Assembly (NCBI GenBank): GCA_005776545.1
Contig: SXOY01000119.1
Span: 1-14,043 of the forward strand
Direction of reading: 5' to 3'
DNA: 14,043 nucleotides
From: Planctomycetia bacterium
Lineage (GTDB): Bacteria > Planctomycetota > Phycisphaerae > Phycisphaerales > UBA1924
Below are positions 7,966 to 14,043 of the stretch, piece after piece. Each line of letters starts with the position of its first letter. Within the stretch, counting starts at the first letter, position 1. The notes under the pieces are model-generated. The model saw nothing but the letters and a program-made list of their open reading frames with translations, was not told the origin of the DNA and did no database searches. The translations under genes were made by a program, and so were the position numbers.

Positions 7966-9013
7966 CTTCTGTCCTGTGTGTGTGTTCAAGGGTTTCGAGG
8001 AACTGGTGTGCTTGTGATTCTAGATGAGCCTCATGAAGATCAAGCAGGCATTCAACAGGATCCGCCCACGCAAGGCCATTCTCTCTCTTTGAAAATAGTG
8101 GATCAAGATGACGAACAATATGTATCACGACATTGGCCGGCTTGAGCGGGTCAGACTGCTGTTTCAATGCCGGATCGAGTGCCTTGATAAAGGCCAAGCC
8201 GAGTTGGCCATCGGGAGAATGTAGAGAAAGATCAAGTCGTGGGGTGCCGACAATATCCAGGTCTGGGACAAAGTGCCTCGCCCCGATTACGCCGCCGATA
8301 GCCATGTGATCAGGTTTCATTGTGTCAAGCCGATGCAGGTATTCTTCCGGCGTGCGCGGTTGACCAGAGACGTCAACGAAGCGAGTCGTTGCGCGGGCTT
8401 TCGCGGCGTTGGCGAAAAGTCGTGATAGCTCGTTGCGCGGCAAATACCTCAGGCTCACGCGGCGATCTGATCCGCGCTCGATCAGGCTTCCAAGTTGCTT
8501 GAGAATGCGAGCAACAGTTGGATAAGTACACCCCGCGGTGTTGGCGAGCCATGTCGTCGTTACTGGCCTTCGCGCGGTGAGCCATTGATATATCAGTAGT
8601 TTGAGAACGACAAAGTCATAGTCAATGCGAGCAGTTCGTATTGAGTGACTTGTCCTGTGAGCTGCCGCCGCTTTTAGCAGCCACGTTTGAACATCCGAAG
8701 GTGGATTTTCAGGAATGCTTCTGAATGTTCCTTCAGGCGTCAAGACACAAACGGTGAGCCGTTTGAAGATCTCCGGCTTCAAAGCACTTTTCGCCAGCAG
8801 CCACTCTTCGCGTAGGCGGCGAACGGTGATGGCGGGCCGGACCAAAACGAGATAGCCCCGTGTTCCCGGATGTTGCCCCAACGCAAACGCTAAAGCAATG
8901 AGTGAAGTGCGCACATCGCGAAGCGCATCGATAGACACTCTGATCTCGGCAATCGCCTTGCCATCTTCACTGATCGCTTCGAAATCGAGAGCATGAATAT
9001 CCGAGTTCTTCAT
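7955..9013 (-). CDS. Winged-helix protein, AbiEi-like antitoxin/regulator candidate
   Basis: Protein of 352 residues, first gene of the operon. A winged helix lies near 133-196: a first helix rich in V-L-K-L-L, then '[10 protein letters not shown]', recognition helix '[12 protein letters not shown]' (163-174), and a wing with '[11 protein letters not shown]'. Residues 1-105 form another domain I cannot name. The C-terminal part holds '[13 protein letters not shown]' (250-262) and ends with '[11 protein letters not shown]' (316-326), a motif I associate with AbiEi-like and related antitoxins. It is longer than typical AbiEi proteins. ATG 9013 has a modest CAGG 8 bases upstream. Three direct repeats lie directly before the start and one covers this ribosome site, which suggests autoregulation. 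The downstream gene overlaps its stop by 11 bases. Confidence 0.85.
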   Translation of the reverse strand: MKNSDIHALDFEAISEDGKAIAEIRVSIDALRDVRTSLIALAFALGQHPGTRGYLVLVRPAITVRRLREEWLLAKSALKPEIFKRLTVCVLTPEGTFRSIPENPPSDVQTWLLKAAAAHRTSHSIRTARIDYDFVVLKLLIYQWLTARRPVTTTWLANTAGCTYPTVARILKQLGSLIERGSDRRVSLRYLPRNELSRLFANAAKARATTRFVDVSGQPRTPEEYLHRLDTMKPDHMAIGGVIGARHFVPDLDIVGTPRLDLSLHSPDGQLGLAFIKALDPALKQQSDPLKPANVVIHIVRHLDPLFSKRENGLAWADPVECLLDLHEAHLESQAHQFLETLEHTHRTEDGN

Positions 9014-9016
9014 ATC

Positions 9017-9066
9017 TTAAACCTGCAGTTGAATGTTAAACCTGCAGCTACATATTAAACCTGCAG
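9017..9066. promoter_or_regulatory. Three 12-bp direct repeats with 19-bp period, probable operator
   Basis: TTAAACCTGCAG occurs perfectly at 9017-9028, 9036-9047 and 9055-9066, spaced by unrelated 7-base stretches. The array ends 3 bases before the start codon of the winged-helix gene and its nearest copy covers the probable ribosome site. Each unit contains the palindrome CTGCAG. Perfect conservation of the 12-mers against variable spacers suggests protein binding; the winged-helix protein is the obvious candidate. Iteron function cannot be ruled out, but nothing else suggests an origin. Confidence 0.75.
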
Positions 9067-9079
9067 TTTATCGACTCAA
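9052..9079 (-). promoter_or_regulatory. Candidate promoter of the AbiE-like operon
   Basis: On the - strand, TTGAGT (9079-9074) and TAATAT (9057-9052) are 16 bases apart, and the leftmost two repeat units flank or overlap the -10 element. A protein bound to the repeats would block this promoter. The -10 is a fair match and the -35 is fair; the assignment is tentative. Confidence 0.35.
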
Positions 9080-9219
9080 CTGGAACATGGCGTAAATAAT
9101 TGCAAGAACCTGACAAATGTTAGTGTTTTGATAGAGTTAAATTCAGTATTTAGGCTCACTAACGAAACGGCAGTCGCGTGTTAAACATATCATCACTCGC
9201 ACTTTCCCAAAGAACTCCC

Positions 9220-9993
9220 ATGTTCCACCTCAAAAAATGGTACTTAGACTGCACCACCCAGGATGGCCACGCCTTCATCGCCTACTGGGCAACGGTCAAC
9301 TGGGGCGCGATCACACTCTCCTACGCCAGTCTCATCCACTCCGCGCCCGATTCACAAAACGTAGAGACCTCCACAACATTCCGCCCCGGTCCCGCGCCAA
9401 AAATATCTGGGACACAACTCGCCTGGTCCTGCCCCCATCTCAATCTACAAGGCACATGGTCCAAACTCTGCCCAGGCGCTGAACGCACACTTCTTGAAAA
9501 AGAGTCGGGCACACTGAAGTGGTCCTGCCTCATGCCCCGCTCGCAAGCAAACCTCACAATCCGCAGCAAACCCTACCACGGCCTCGGCTACGTCGAACAC
9601 CTCGAAATGACAATCGCCCCCTGGCTCCTCCCCATTCGCGAATTGCGCTGGGGTCAATGGCAATCCCCTTCAACTTCACTCGCATGGATCGACTGGCGCG
9701 GCACGCATCCGCTGTCCCTCATCCTGCGCGATGGCCTCGAAGTTGCAGGCACAATCTCTGACAACCAGATCAGTCTAAACACTGGCGAAGTTCTATCGCT
9801 GGATACCAGCCGCATCATTCGAGATGGTGAACTCGGAGCCACAGTCCTCCGCGCCATCCCCGGTGTGAGCAACCTCTTGCCTCCCGCTCTCCTGCGAACT
9901 CACGAAAAAAAGTGGCTCTCCCGCGGCGTCCTCTCACCCTCAAACACCTCCGGACACTCCATTCACGAATGCATCAGTTTTGGTCTTCCCTAG
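9220..9993 (+). CDS. CrtC/AttH-like lipocalin-type protein
   Basis: Protein of 257 residues rich in beta strands and Trp, with no signal peptide. The start 'M-F-H-L-K-K-W-Y-L-D-C', the middle motif 'L-P-I-R-E-L-R-W-G-Q-W' (136-147) with 'A-W-I-D-W-R-G' (155-161), and the ending 'S-I-H-E-C-I' resemble the hydroxyneurosporene synthase (CrtC)/AttH double-lipocalin group. In this group some members hydrate carotenoids and many are uncharacterised. I see no carotenoid genes nearby, so the substrate is unknown. ATG 9220 is chosen because the domain begins there; an in-frame GTG at 9178 would add 14 residues. Neither has a strong ribosome site, so the start is uncertain. The gene shares direction with the next gene only 38 bases on, suggesting an operon. 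A possible -35 (TTGATA, 9128-9133) has only a weak -10 partner. Confidence 0.75.
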   Translation: MFHLKKWYLDCTTQDGHAFIAYWATVNWGAITLSYASLIHSAPDSQNVETSTTFRPGPAPKISGTQLAWSCPHLNLQGTWSKLCPGAERTLLEKESGTLKWSCLMPRSQANLTIRSKPYHGLGYVEHLEMTIAPWLLPIRELRWGQWQSPSTSLAWIDWRGTHPLSLILRDGLEVAGTISDNQISLNTGEVLSLDTSRIIRDGELGATVLRAIPGVSNLLPPALLRTHEKKWLSRGVLSPSNTSGHSIHECISFGLP

Positions 9994-10031
9994 TGCCGAG
10001 TGTCGAATGGCTGTACCATCAAGAGCGACAC

Positions 10032-11390
10032 ATGGGAAAGTTCCTTTACGCCATCACCTTTGTTATTCTCCTCCCCATCGCTCTTGTCGCATGGGCACGC
10101 GCCACCAGTTCCGCTATCACACTTCCCACGCCCCGCGTGCCAATCGTTGGTTATTCACTTGCCGCCATTGGCATCGCGATCATTCTCGAGTCCATGCGTG
10201 AACTCTGGTTCAAAGGTGGCGGCCTTCCCATGAATGCCTACCCACCTGCGCGGCTGGTGAAATCTGGTCTCTACGCACTCATTCCGCATCCGATTTATGC
10301 TGGATTTTGTGCCGCGTGCTTTGGATGTTCGATCGCGACCGGATCATCCGGCGGCCTCTGGCTTGTGACACCGATCGTCATACTCGGTTGCATCGCGCTG
10401 GTCAAAGGCTACGAAGGGCCCGCACTGCGTGCTCGATTTCCGGAATCTCTGCCGCCCACTCGCTCAGCCGATGCGCATCCCGGTTCACCGCCATTTCACA
10501 CACGCATCTGGCTATGTGGGCTTCGCGGTTGCGAGAGAATCGCCAATTCCTGGACGTGTTGGCACATCGGGCCGGTGAGAATCATTAATTACGCGGCATA
10601 TGCCGGACTCGCCGCCGCGGTTGGAGCGTTTGTCTCTGTTTCGCTCGCAGGTCCTGAACATGCATGGCACATCTGTGGAATTGCACTCGCGGCATTGATC
10701 GGGGCGGCGCTCTCTGAACAAGTGCTCGTAGGTTCGCCGACATTGCTGCGACCGTTCGGATATTTCGGAGCAATCGCCGGCGCAGCGTCCGCCCTGATAG
10801 CCATCGCCTTGATACAAGGAGTAGAGAGGTTCTGGATACTTGCCGCCGCATTGTGTGTGGCGGCTCCCTGGGTTGTCATCATCGGGAGACTGCGGTGCCT
10901 GGTACAGGGATGTTGCCACGGCAGGGCCTGCGAATCTGGAATGGGGATTCGATATCGCCACCCATTGTCGCGGGCGTGTCGTATTGCAAATTTATACAAT
11001 ATTTCTACTCACCCGACGCCGCTTTACTCAATGATCTCCAACGTCGGCATCGGCTTGGTGCTGGCAGGTCTCTGGAGTGTGTCTGCCCAGCACTCCATGA
11101 TCGCCGGCCTGTATTTGGTACTGGCAGGTCTCGCTCGATTCGTAGAAGAGTCGCTCCGCGGCGAGCCTCAAACCAAAACTGTTGCAGGACTGCCCACCTA
11201 CCAGTGGTTCGCGGTGATAAGTGTGATCGCCGGCGCATGGCTCACCAGTGTCTCAACGACTTGCGCTTCGGCTCTGATTGAATGGAATTGGTCCGCGGCC
11301 TACATGGCGATAGGAGTGGGCGCGGTATATGCGTTCGCAATGGGGATCGACTTCCCCAAATCAAACCGCCTGTATTCGCGCCTGACCTGA
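10032..11390 (+). CDS. Isoprenylcysteine methyltransferase-like / Lgt-like fusion membrane protein
   Basis: Multi-pass membrane protein of 452 residues that appears to join two enzyme types. Residues 1-140 resemble ICMT/PEMT-type methyltransferases: membrane segments at 4-22, 37-54 and 84-122, 'L-V-K-S-G-L-Y-A-L-I-P-H-P-I-Y-A-G-F' at 75-92, and 'Y-E-G-P-A-L-R-A-R-F' at 127-136. Residues about 180-405 resemble prolipoprotein diacylglyceryl transferase, which moves diacylglycerol from phosphatidylglycerol to a lipobox cysteine. The Lgt-like motifs are 'G-R-L-R-C-L-V-Q-G-C-C-H-G-R' (285-298), 'H-P-T-P-L-Y' (327-332), 'R-F-V-E-E-S-L-R-G-E' (369-378) and a late 'T-Y-Q-W'. The Lgt motifs are divergent, so the acceptor may not be a lipoprotein. 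The start is uncertain: ATG 9969 would overlap the previous gene by 25 bases and ATG 10032 opens directly on a membrane segment. Neither has a strong ribosome site. Confidence 0.85.
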   Translation: MGKFLYAITFVILLPIALVAWARATSSAITLPTPRVPIVGYSLAAIGIAIILESMRELWFKGGGLPMNAYPPARLVKSGLYALIPHPIYAGFCAACFGCSIATGSSGGLWLVTPIVILGCIALVKGYEGPALRARFPESLPPTRSADAHPGSPPFHTRIWLCGLRGCERIANSWTCWHIGPVRIINYAAYAGLAAAVGAFVSVSLAGPEHAWHICGIALAALIGAALSEQVLVGSPTLLRPFGYFGAIAGAASALIAIALIQGVERFWILAAALCVAAPWVVIIGRLRCLVQGCCHGRACESGMGIRYRHPLSRACRIANLYNISTHPTPLYSMISNVGIGLVLAGLWSVSAQHSMIAGLYLVLAGLARFVEESLRGEPQTKTVAGLPTYQWFAVISVIAGAWLTSVSTTCASALIEWNWSAAYMAIGVGAVYAFAMGIDFPKSNRLYSRLT

Positions 11391-11414
11391 TTCTGAACGC
11401 AACGCCAGTGGCAA

Positions 11415-11442
11415 GCCCTCTTGATCAAAAGACCAAGAGGGC
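11415..11442. terminator. Strong hairpin after the methyltransferase-Lgt gene
   Basis: GCCCTCTTG at 11415-11423 and CAAGAGGGC at 11434-11442 form a perfect 9-bp stem with a 10-base loop, 25 bases after the stop codon at 11390. The following CTGTTCTAC is only mildly T-rich, so termination efficiency is unclear. It may act on transcripts from both directions. Confidence 0.6.
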
Positions 11443-11491
11443 CTGTTCTACATCACCGGCGGTCATACACATAAGCGTTGAAAACAGGCCC
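11439..11491. other. Alternative long-range stem overlapping the terminator hairpin
   Basis: GGGCCTGTT at 11439-11447 is the exact reverse complement of AACAGGCCC at 11483-11491. Its 5' arm shares bases with the 3' arm of the hairpin at 11415-11442, so the two stems are mutually exclusive. It lies between two convergent genes. Confidence 0.45.
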
Positions 11492-11525
11492 CAGACACGA
11501 AGATTGGGAAATAATCTGCGACTTG

Positions 11526-11542
11526 ACGCCCGATAAGGGCGT
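11526..11542 (-). terminator. Short hairpin just after the DoxX-like gene
   Basis: ACGCCC and GGGCGT form a 6-bp perfect stem around a 5-base loop, starting 2 bases beyond the stop codon of the - strand gene that ends at 11545. There is no T-tract. It is probably the 3' stem of that transcript. Confidence 0.4.
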
Positions 11543-11544
11543 TA

Positions 11545-12258
11545 TCAGTCTTCTTTGGGCTTGGGCTTCGCTGGTTTTGAGCCGCCACCAACGAGGCGAT
11601 CAAGCGACATCCCCCCCGATCCGGTGCAAGTCAAAGTCATGGCCATCGCAAGTAGGCAAAATATCCAACCCATCGGCATCCAAGCCGATTCATCAAAGCT
11701 GCCGTGCGGCGGCAGGAATCCCAACGTTGCATTTCCCGACTGAATCGCCGGCCCAATCTGTGTCAGCCACAGAGCTGACAACATGATTGCGGAAATGAAG
11801 AACGCAAAGAAACGGGTAAAGAGTCCGACGAAAATCGCTGCTCCGCCGAGCGTCTGAAGGAAAGCAACTGACCAGGCAAATACTACGGGCCAGGGACGTG
11901 TGTCGATCTTCGGTGGCCAGAGGCGCATACCCGATTCCGGATTGCTTGCTTTGTGAATAACGACTGCCACGCTGTACAAACTTGCTAATTCAGCACCTTT
12001 GCCAAAGTCCGCAGAACGCGCTTCGCGGACTGGAAGCGGTGCAGGTGCTCCATCGCCTGATGCAAAAGTGCGCAGATTGACCGGCATTGAGGAGCCAGTG
12101 TCGATGACACCCATCGAGCCGAGGATCGCCGCATCTTGTGGTGAAAAGTGCTGGGTAGTGAAGAGCTTTCCAAGACCTGACCACAGCATGATGAATCCCA
12201 GCGCGAGTCGCAGGAAGATCGGTGCGGTTGAAACCTGGAGAGTGTCCTTGAAGGCCAT
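11545..12258 (-). CDS. DoxX family membrane protein
   Basis: Integral membrane protein of 237 residues in the DoxX-like group, whose members are poorly understood and often linked to redox or electron transfer. The opening 'P-I-F-L-R-L-A-L-G-F-I-M-L-W-S-G-L-G-K-L-F' (13-33) is the first helix and is typical. Further helices lie near 124-146, 150-170 and 194-212, including 'F-L-Q-T-L-G-G-A-A-I-F-V-G-L-F-T-R-F'. An unusual stretch of about 85 polar residues (36-120) sits between the first two helices, whereas DoxX proteins are usually around 130-170 residues with a short loop. The C-terminus is Lys/Pro-rich. ATG 12258 is the only good start; no clear ribosome site precedes it. It diverges from the tRNA gene on the other strand. 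Confidence 0.85.
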   Translation of the reverse strand: MAFKDTLQVSTAPIFLRLALGFIMLWSGLGKLFTTQHFSPQDAAILGSMGVIDTGSSMPVNLRTFASGDGAPAPLPVREARSADFGKGAELASLYSVAVVIHKASNPESGMRLWPPKIDTRPWPVVFAWSVAFLQTLGGAAIFVGLFTRFFAFFISAIMLSALWLTQIGPAIQSGNATLGFLPPHGSFDESAWMPMGWIFCLLAMAMTLTCTGSGGMSLDRLVGGGSKPAKPKPKED

Positions 12259-12384
12259 ATCGGTTTATCGGCAAAAGAAACAGTTTGGCCACATTCAAGA
12301 AATGGGTGCATGCCCTGAATTGGGGAATATCGTCCTGTTGGCAGCCTAAGTTTGGATGCGGATCGGGTTTACTATTGGAAAGTT

Positions 12385-12468
12385 GCGGGCGTGGCGAAAT
12401 TGGCAGACGCGCGGGATTTAGGTTCCCGTGGCCGAAAGGTCTTGCAGGTTCAACTCCTGTCGCCCGCA
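12385..12468 (+). tRNA. trnL: tRNA-Leu (anticodon UAG)
   Basis: The acceptor arms GCGGGCG (12385-12391) and CGCCCGC (12461-12467) pair perfectly and are followed by discriminator A. A D-arm (GCG/CGC), an anticodon stem CGGGA/TCCCG with loop TTTAGGT (anticodon TAG at 12419-12421), a long class II variable arm, and a T-arm GCAGG/CCTGT with TTCAACT are all present. CCA is not encoded. TACTAT at 12370-12375 could be a -10 element, but I see no matching -35. The tRNA lies 35 bases before the mutase gene. Confidence 0.97.
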
Positions 12469-12503
12469 TTGGTTTGTGAATGTTGGTATTTGAAGGAATG
12501 AGT

Positions 12504-13958
12504 ATGTCTGCACCATTGATGTTGTCGGTGTCTGGTTGCCGCGGAATTGTGGGCGAAAGCCTGACTCCTGAACTGATTTCCAAGTTCGCGGGAGCCTTCG
12601 GAGGTTTCCTGGTCGACCGTGCTGCCGAAGCCCGGAAGAAAAACCAGAGCGTGACGGTGGTGGTCGGGCGAGATGGCCGCCCGGGTGGGCAAATGGTGCG
12701 AGATGCGGCGGTGGCAGGTTTGACCGCCGCTGGATGCAATGTTATTGATATCGGTATTGCCATGACCCCGACCGTTGGTGTGATGACTGACGCGATTGAA
12801 GGCGCAGCCGGCGGCATGGTGTTTACCGCGAGCCACAATCCGCAGGAATGGAATGGGATGAAGTGCCTGGTGCGGGAGCCACATGCGAAGTTTGGGAAAG
12901 TCTCGGCATGCGCCCCACCGAAGGCGATTGCGGACCAGATCATTGAAAGATACAAGAGCGGGCAGGTGAAATTGCAACCATGGTCGAAAGTTGGAATGGT
13001 TGGGTATCTGGAAGCGGAAGCTATTGAGACCCACTGCGCGATGGTGGATGATGTGCTTAAGAAGCTCCGGGTTGATAAGGACATCAAGAAAGCAAAATTC
13101 AGCGTGGTGCTCGATTGCGTCAATGGCGCAGGCTCGACGATTGCGCCGCAGTATCTGGAATATCTGGGATGCAAAGTTGGGCTGCATGGGGGCGAACCCG
13201 GCGAGCCGTTCCCGCATACGCCAGAACCGATTGCGCAGAATCTGGGAAGTCTGTGCCGCGCTGTAAAGAAGAGCAAAGCGGCGATCGGATTTGCACAGGA
13301 TCCGGATGCAGATCGACTTGCGCTGGTGGATGAAAAAGGTCGGTTTATTGGTGAGGAATACACACTGGTGCTTGCGGCCAAAGCGTTGTTCGAATTGGGC
13401 GGTGGCGGGAAGAAGCCGCGGTGTGCGGTGAATATGTCGACCAGTCGCATGATTGAGGATTTGTGCGAAGCGCATGAAGCGATGTGTTTCAGGTCTGCAG
13501 TTGGCGAGGCAAATGTCGTGGAAGTGATGAAGCGCGAAGGCTGCATCATTGGTGGTGAGGGTCACGGCGGGGTGATTTTGCCGTCGGTGACATACATTCG
13601 CGATTCGCTTTCTGCGATGGGGCTTGTGTTGGGATTGATGGCGGCGACGAAGTTGAGCTTGTCGCAGCTAGTTGATGAATTGCCGCAGTATTCGATCGAG
13701 AAGCGCAAGGTTGAGCTGCTGCGCAAGGAAGATGCGAATCTGGCTGCGGAGAAGATTGCCGCGAAGTACTCAGATGCGCATGTGAACCGCGCGGATGGTG
13801 TGCGTGTGGACTGGGCCCATCATACAAGTGGGGGCGCGGCGTGGTTGCATGTTCGGGCGAGCAATACTGAGCCGATTATGCGGTTGATTGCAGAAGCGCC
13901 GACACCGGCGGCGGCGAAGGCAGTGTTGGACGAAGCGGCATCAGTAATTGCACGCTGA
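12504..13958 (+). CDS. glmM: Alpha-D-phosphohexomutase, phosphoglucosamine mutase type
   Basis: Cytosolic enzyme of 484 residues that moves a phosphate between C6 and C1 of a hexose, most likely glucosamine-phosphate on the path to UDP-GlcNAc and peptidoglycan precursors. All four superfamily loops are visible: catalytic T-A-S-H-N-P (108-113, phosphoserine S110), metal loop D-P-D-A-D-R (266-271), sugar loop G-G-E-G-H-G-G (350-356), and phosphate loop R-A-S-N-T-E-P (451-457), plus G-R-D-G-R-P near 55-60. The sugar loop is of the G-E-G-[NH]-G-G type that I recall from archaeal and some bacterial phosphoglucosamine mutases rather than the classic bacterial G-E-x-S-G-H. A phosphomannomutase role remains possible. 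ATG 12504 is chosen because AAGGA (12493-12497) lies 6 bases upstream; ATG 12480 and ATG 12498 are poorly placed. A stop-to-stop gap of 1 base separates it from a convergent gene. Confidence 0.93.
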   Translation: MSAPLMLSVSGCRGIVGESLTPELISKFAGAFGGFLVDRAAEARKKNQSVTVVVGRDGRPGGQMVRDAAVAGLTAAGCNVIDIGIAMTPTVGVMTDAIEGAAGGMVFTASHNPQEWNGMKCLVREPHAKFGKVSACAPPKAIADQIIERYKSGQVKLQPWSKVGMVGYLEAEAIETHCAMVDDVLKKLRVDKDIKKAKFSVVLDCVNGAGSTIAPQYLEYLGCKVGLHGGEPGEPFPHTPEPIAQNLGSLCRAVKKSKAAIGFAQDPDADRLALVDEKGRFIGEEYTLVLAAKALFELGGGGKKPRCAVNMSTSRMIEDLCEAHEAMCFRSAVGEANVVEVMKREGCIIGGEGHGGVILPSVTYIRDSLSAMGLVLGLMAATKLSLSQLVDELPQYSIEKRKVELLRKEDANLAAEKIAAKYSDAHVNRADGVRVDWAHHTSGGAAWLHVRASNTEPIMRLIAEAPTPAAAKAVLDEAASVIAR

Positions 13959-13959
13959 A

Positions 13960-14043
13960 TTATTTTTTCGGGGGCATTGGCGGGAGAGGCGGCAATGGTG
14001 GGAGCGGAGGCAAATCACCTCTGTTGCCGCCGGGACGTTGGCC
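13960..14043 (-). CDS. 3' end of a convergent gene with a Pro-rich tail (partial)
   Basis: On the - strand the last 84 bases read as 27 open codons and a TAA at 13962-13960. The translation is Gly/Arg/Asn then an ordered 'L-P-P-L-P-P-L-P-P-L-P-P-M-P-P-K-K' run. The regular proline pattern and the stop lying 1 base beyond the mutase stop codon suggest a real C-terminus, with the rest of the gene beyond the window. Function cannot be told. Chance is not excluded because the fragment is short. Confidence 0.55.
   Translation of the reverse strand, partial: GQRPGGNRGDLPPLPPLPPLPPMPPKK

Noticed and set aside
9017..9066. The three direct repeats as a CRISPR array or replication origin
   Set aside because: Units of 12 bp with 7-base spacers are far too short for CRISPR, and there is no replication initiator gene or A/T-rich unwinding region to support an origin.
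11990..13549. Very long - strand open frame (about 519 codons) opposite the tRNA and mutase
   Set aside because: It crosses the tRNA gene and the clear phosphohexomutase on the other strand, and its translation is Ser/Pro/Thr/His-rich without motifs; it is a shadow.
12450..13565. Long - strand open frame (about 371 codons) opposite the mutase
   Set aside because: Shadow of the mutase coding sequence; composition rich in His and Arg with no family features.

Overview
The window looks like chromosomal DNA from a planctomycete, most likely of the class Phycisphaerae. The best evidence is three consecutive secreted proteins that share a dockerin-like C-terminus ending in the residues Gly-Cys. 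To my knowledge this tail type is typical of Phycisphaerae. This placement is inferred from protein style, not from a marker gene. The window has a mixed character: a secreted-protein cluster, a small defence-like island, a lipid/membrane pair, and a housekeeping end with a tRNA and a sugar-phosphate mutase.

Layout. Positions 1-471 are non-coding, C-rich on the + strand, and hold small hairpins and one G-quadruplex motif (on the - strand). Positions 472-4972 hold three tandem + strand genes for exported proteins. Each has a signal peptide and seven copies of a repeat (FG-GAP-like, HAF-like, and a W-x-G-x3-[ST]-W type). Two of the three also carry an Ig-like domain, and all three end in the same Ca-binding-loop tail. 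Positions 5051-5968 (-) encode a membrane di-iron fatty acid hydroxylase/sterol desaturase family protein. Positions 6161-6988 (+) encode a protein with a PD-(D/E)XK nuclease-like domain. Convergent to it, 7069-9013 (-) is a two-gene operon resembling AbiE-type (type IV) toxin-antitoxin systems: a winged-helix protein followed, with an 11-base overlap, by a nucleotidyltransferase-fold protein. Directly upstream of the winged-helix start codon are three perfect 12-bp direct repeats with a 19-bp period, a probable operator.

Positions 9220-11390 (+) hold a CrtC/AttH-like lipocalin-type protein and a multi-pass membrane protein that appears to fuse an isoprenylcysteine-methyltransferase-like half to a prolipoprotein diacylglyceryl transferase (Lgt)-like half. 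The convergent gap 11391-11544 is packed with hairpins. Positions 11545-12258 (-) encode a DoxX-family membrane protein. A tRNA-Leu(UAG) at 12385-12468 is followed closely by an alpha-D-phosphohexomutase gene (phosphoglucosamine mutase type, 12504-13958). The last 84 bases are the 3' end of a convergent - strand gene with a Pro-rich tail, too short for a standard ORF caller.

How the parts may work together: the first three genes look like paralogous surface or secreted modules assembled on one sorting/anchoring tail. The nuclease and the AbiE-like pair form a plausible defence cluster. The lipocalin-like protein and the methyltransferase-Lgt fusion are probably co-transcribed and may act on a lipid or envelope substrate. 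These functional links are inferences from gene order.
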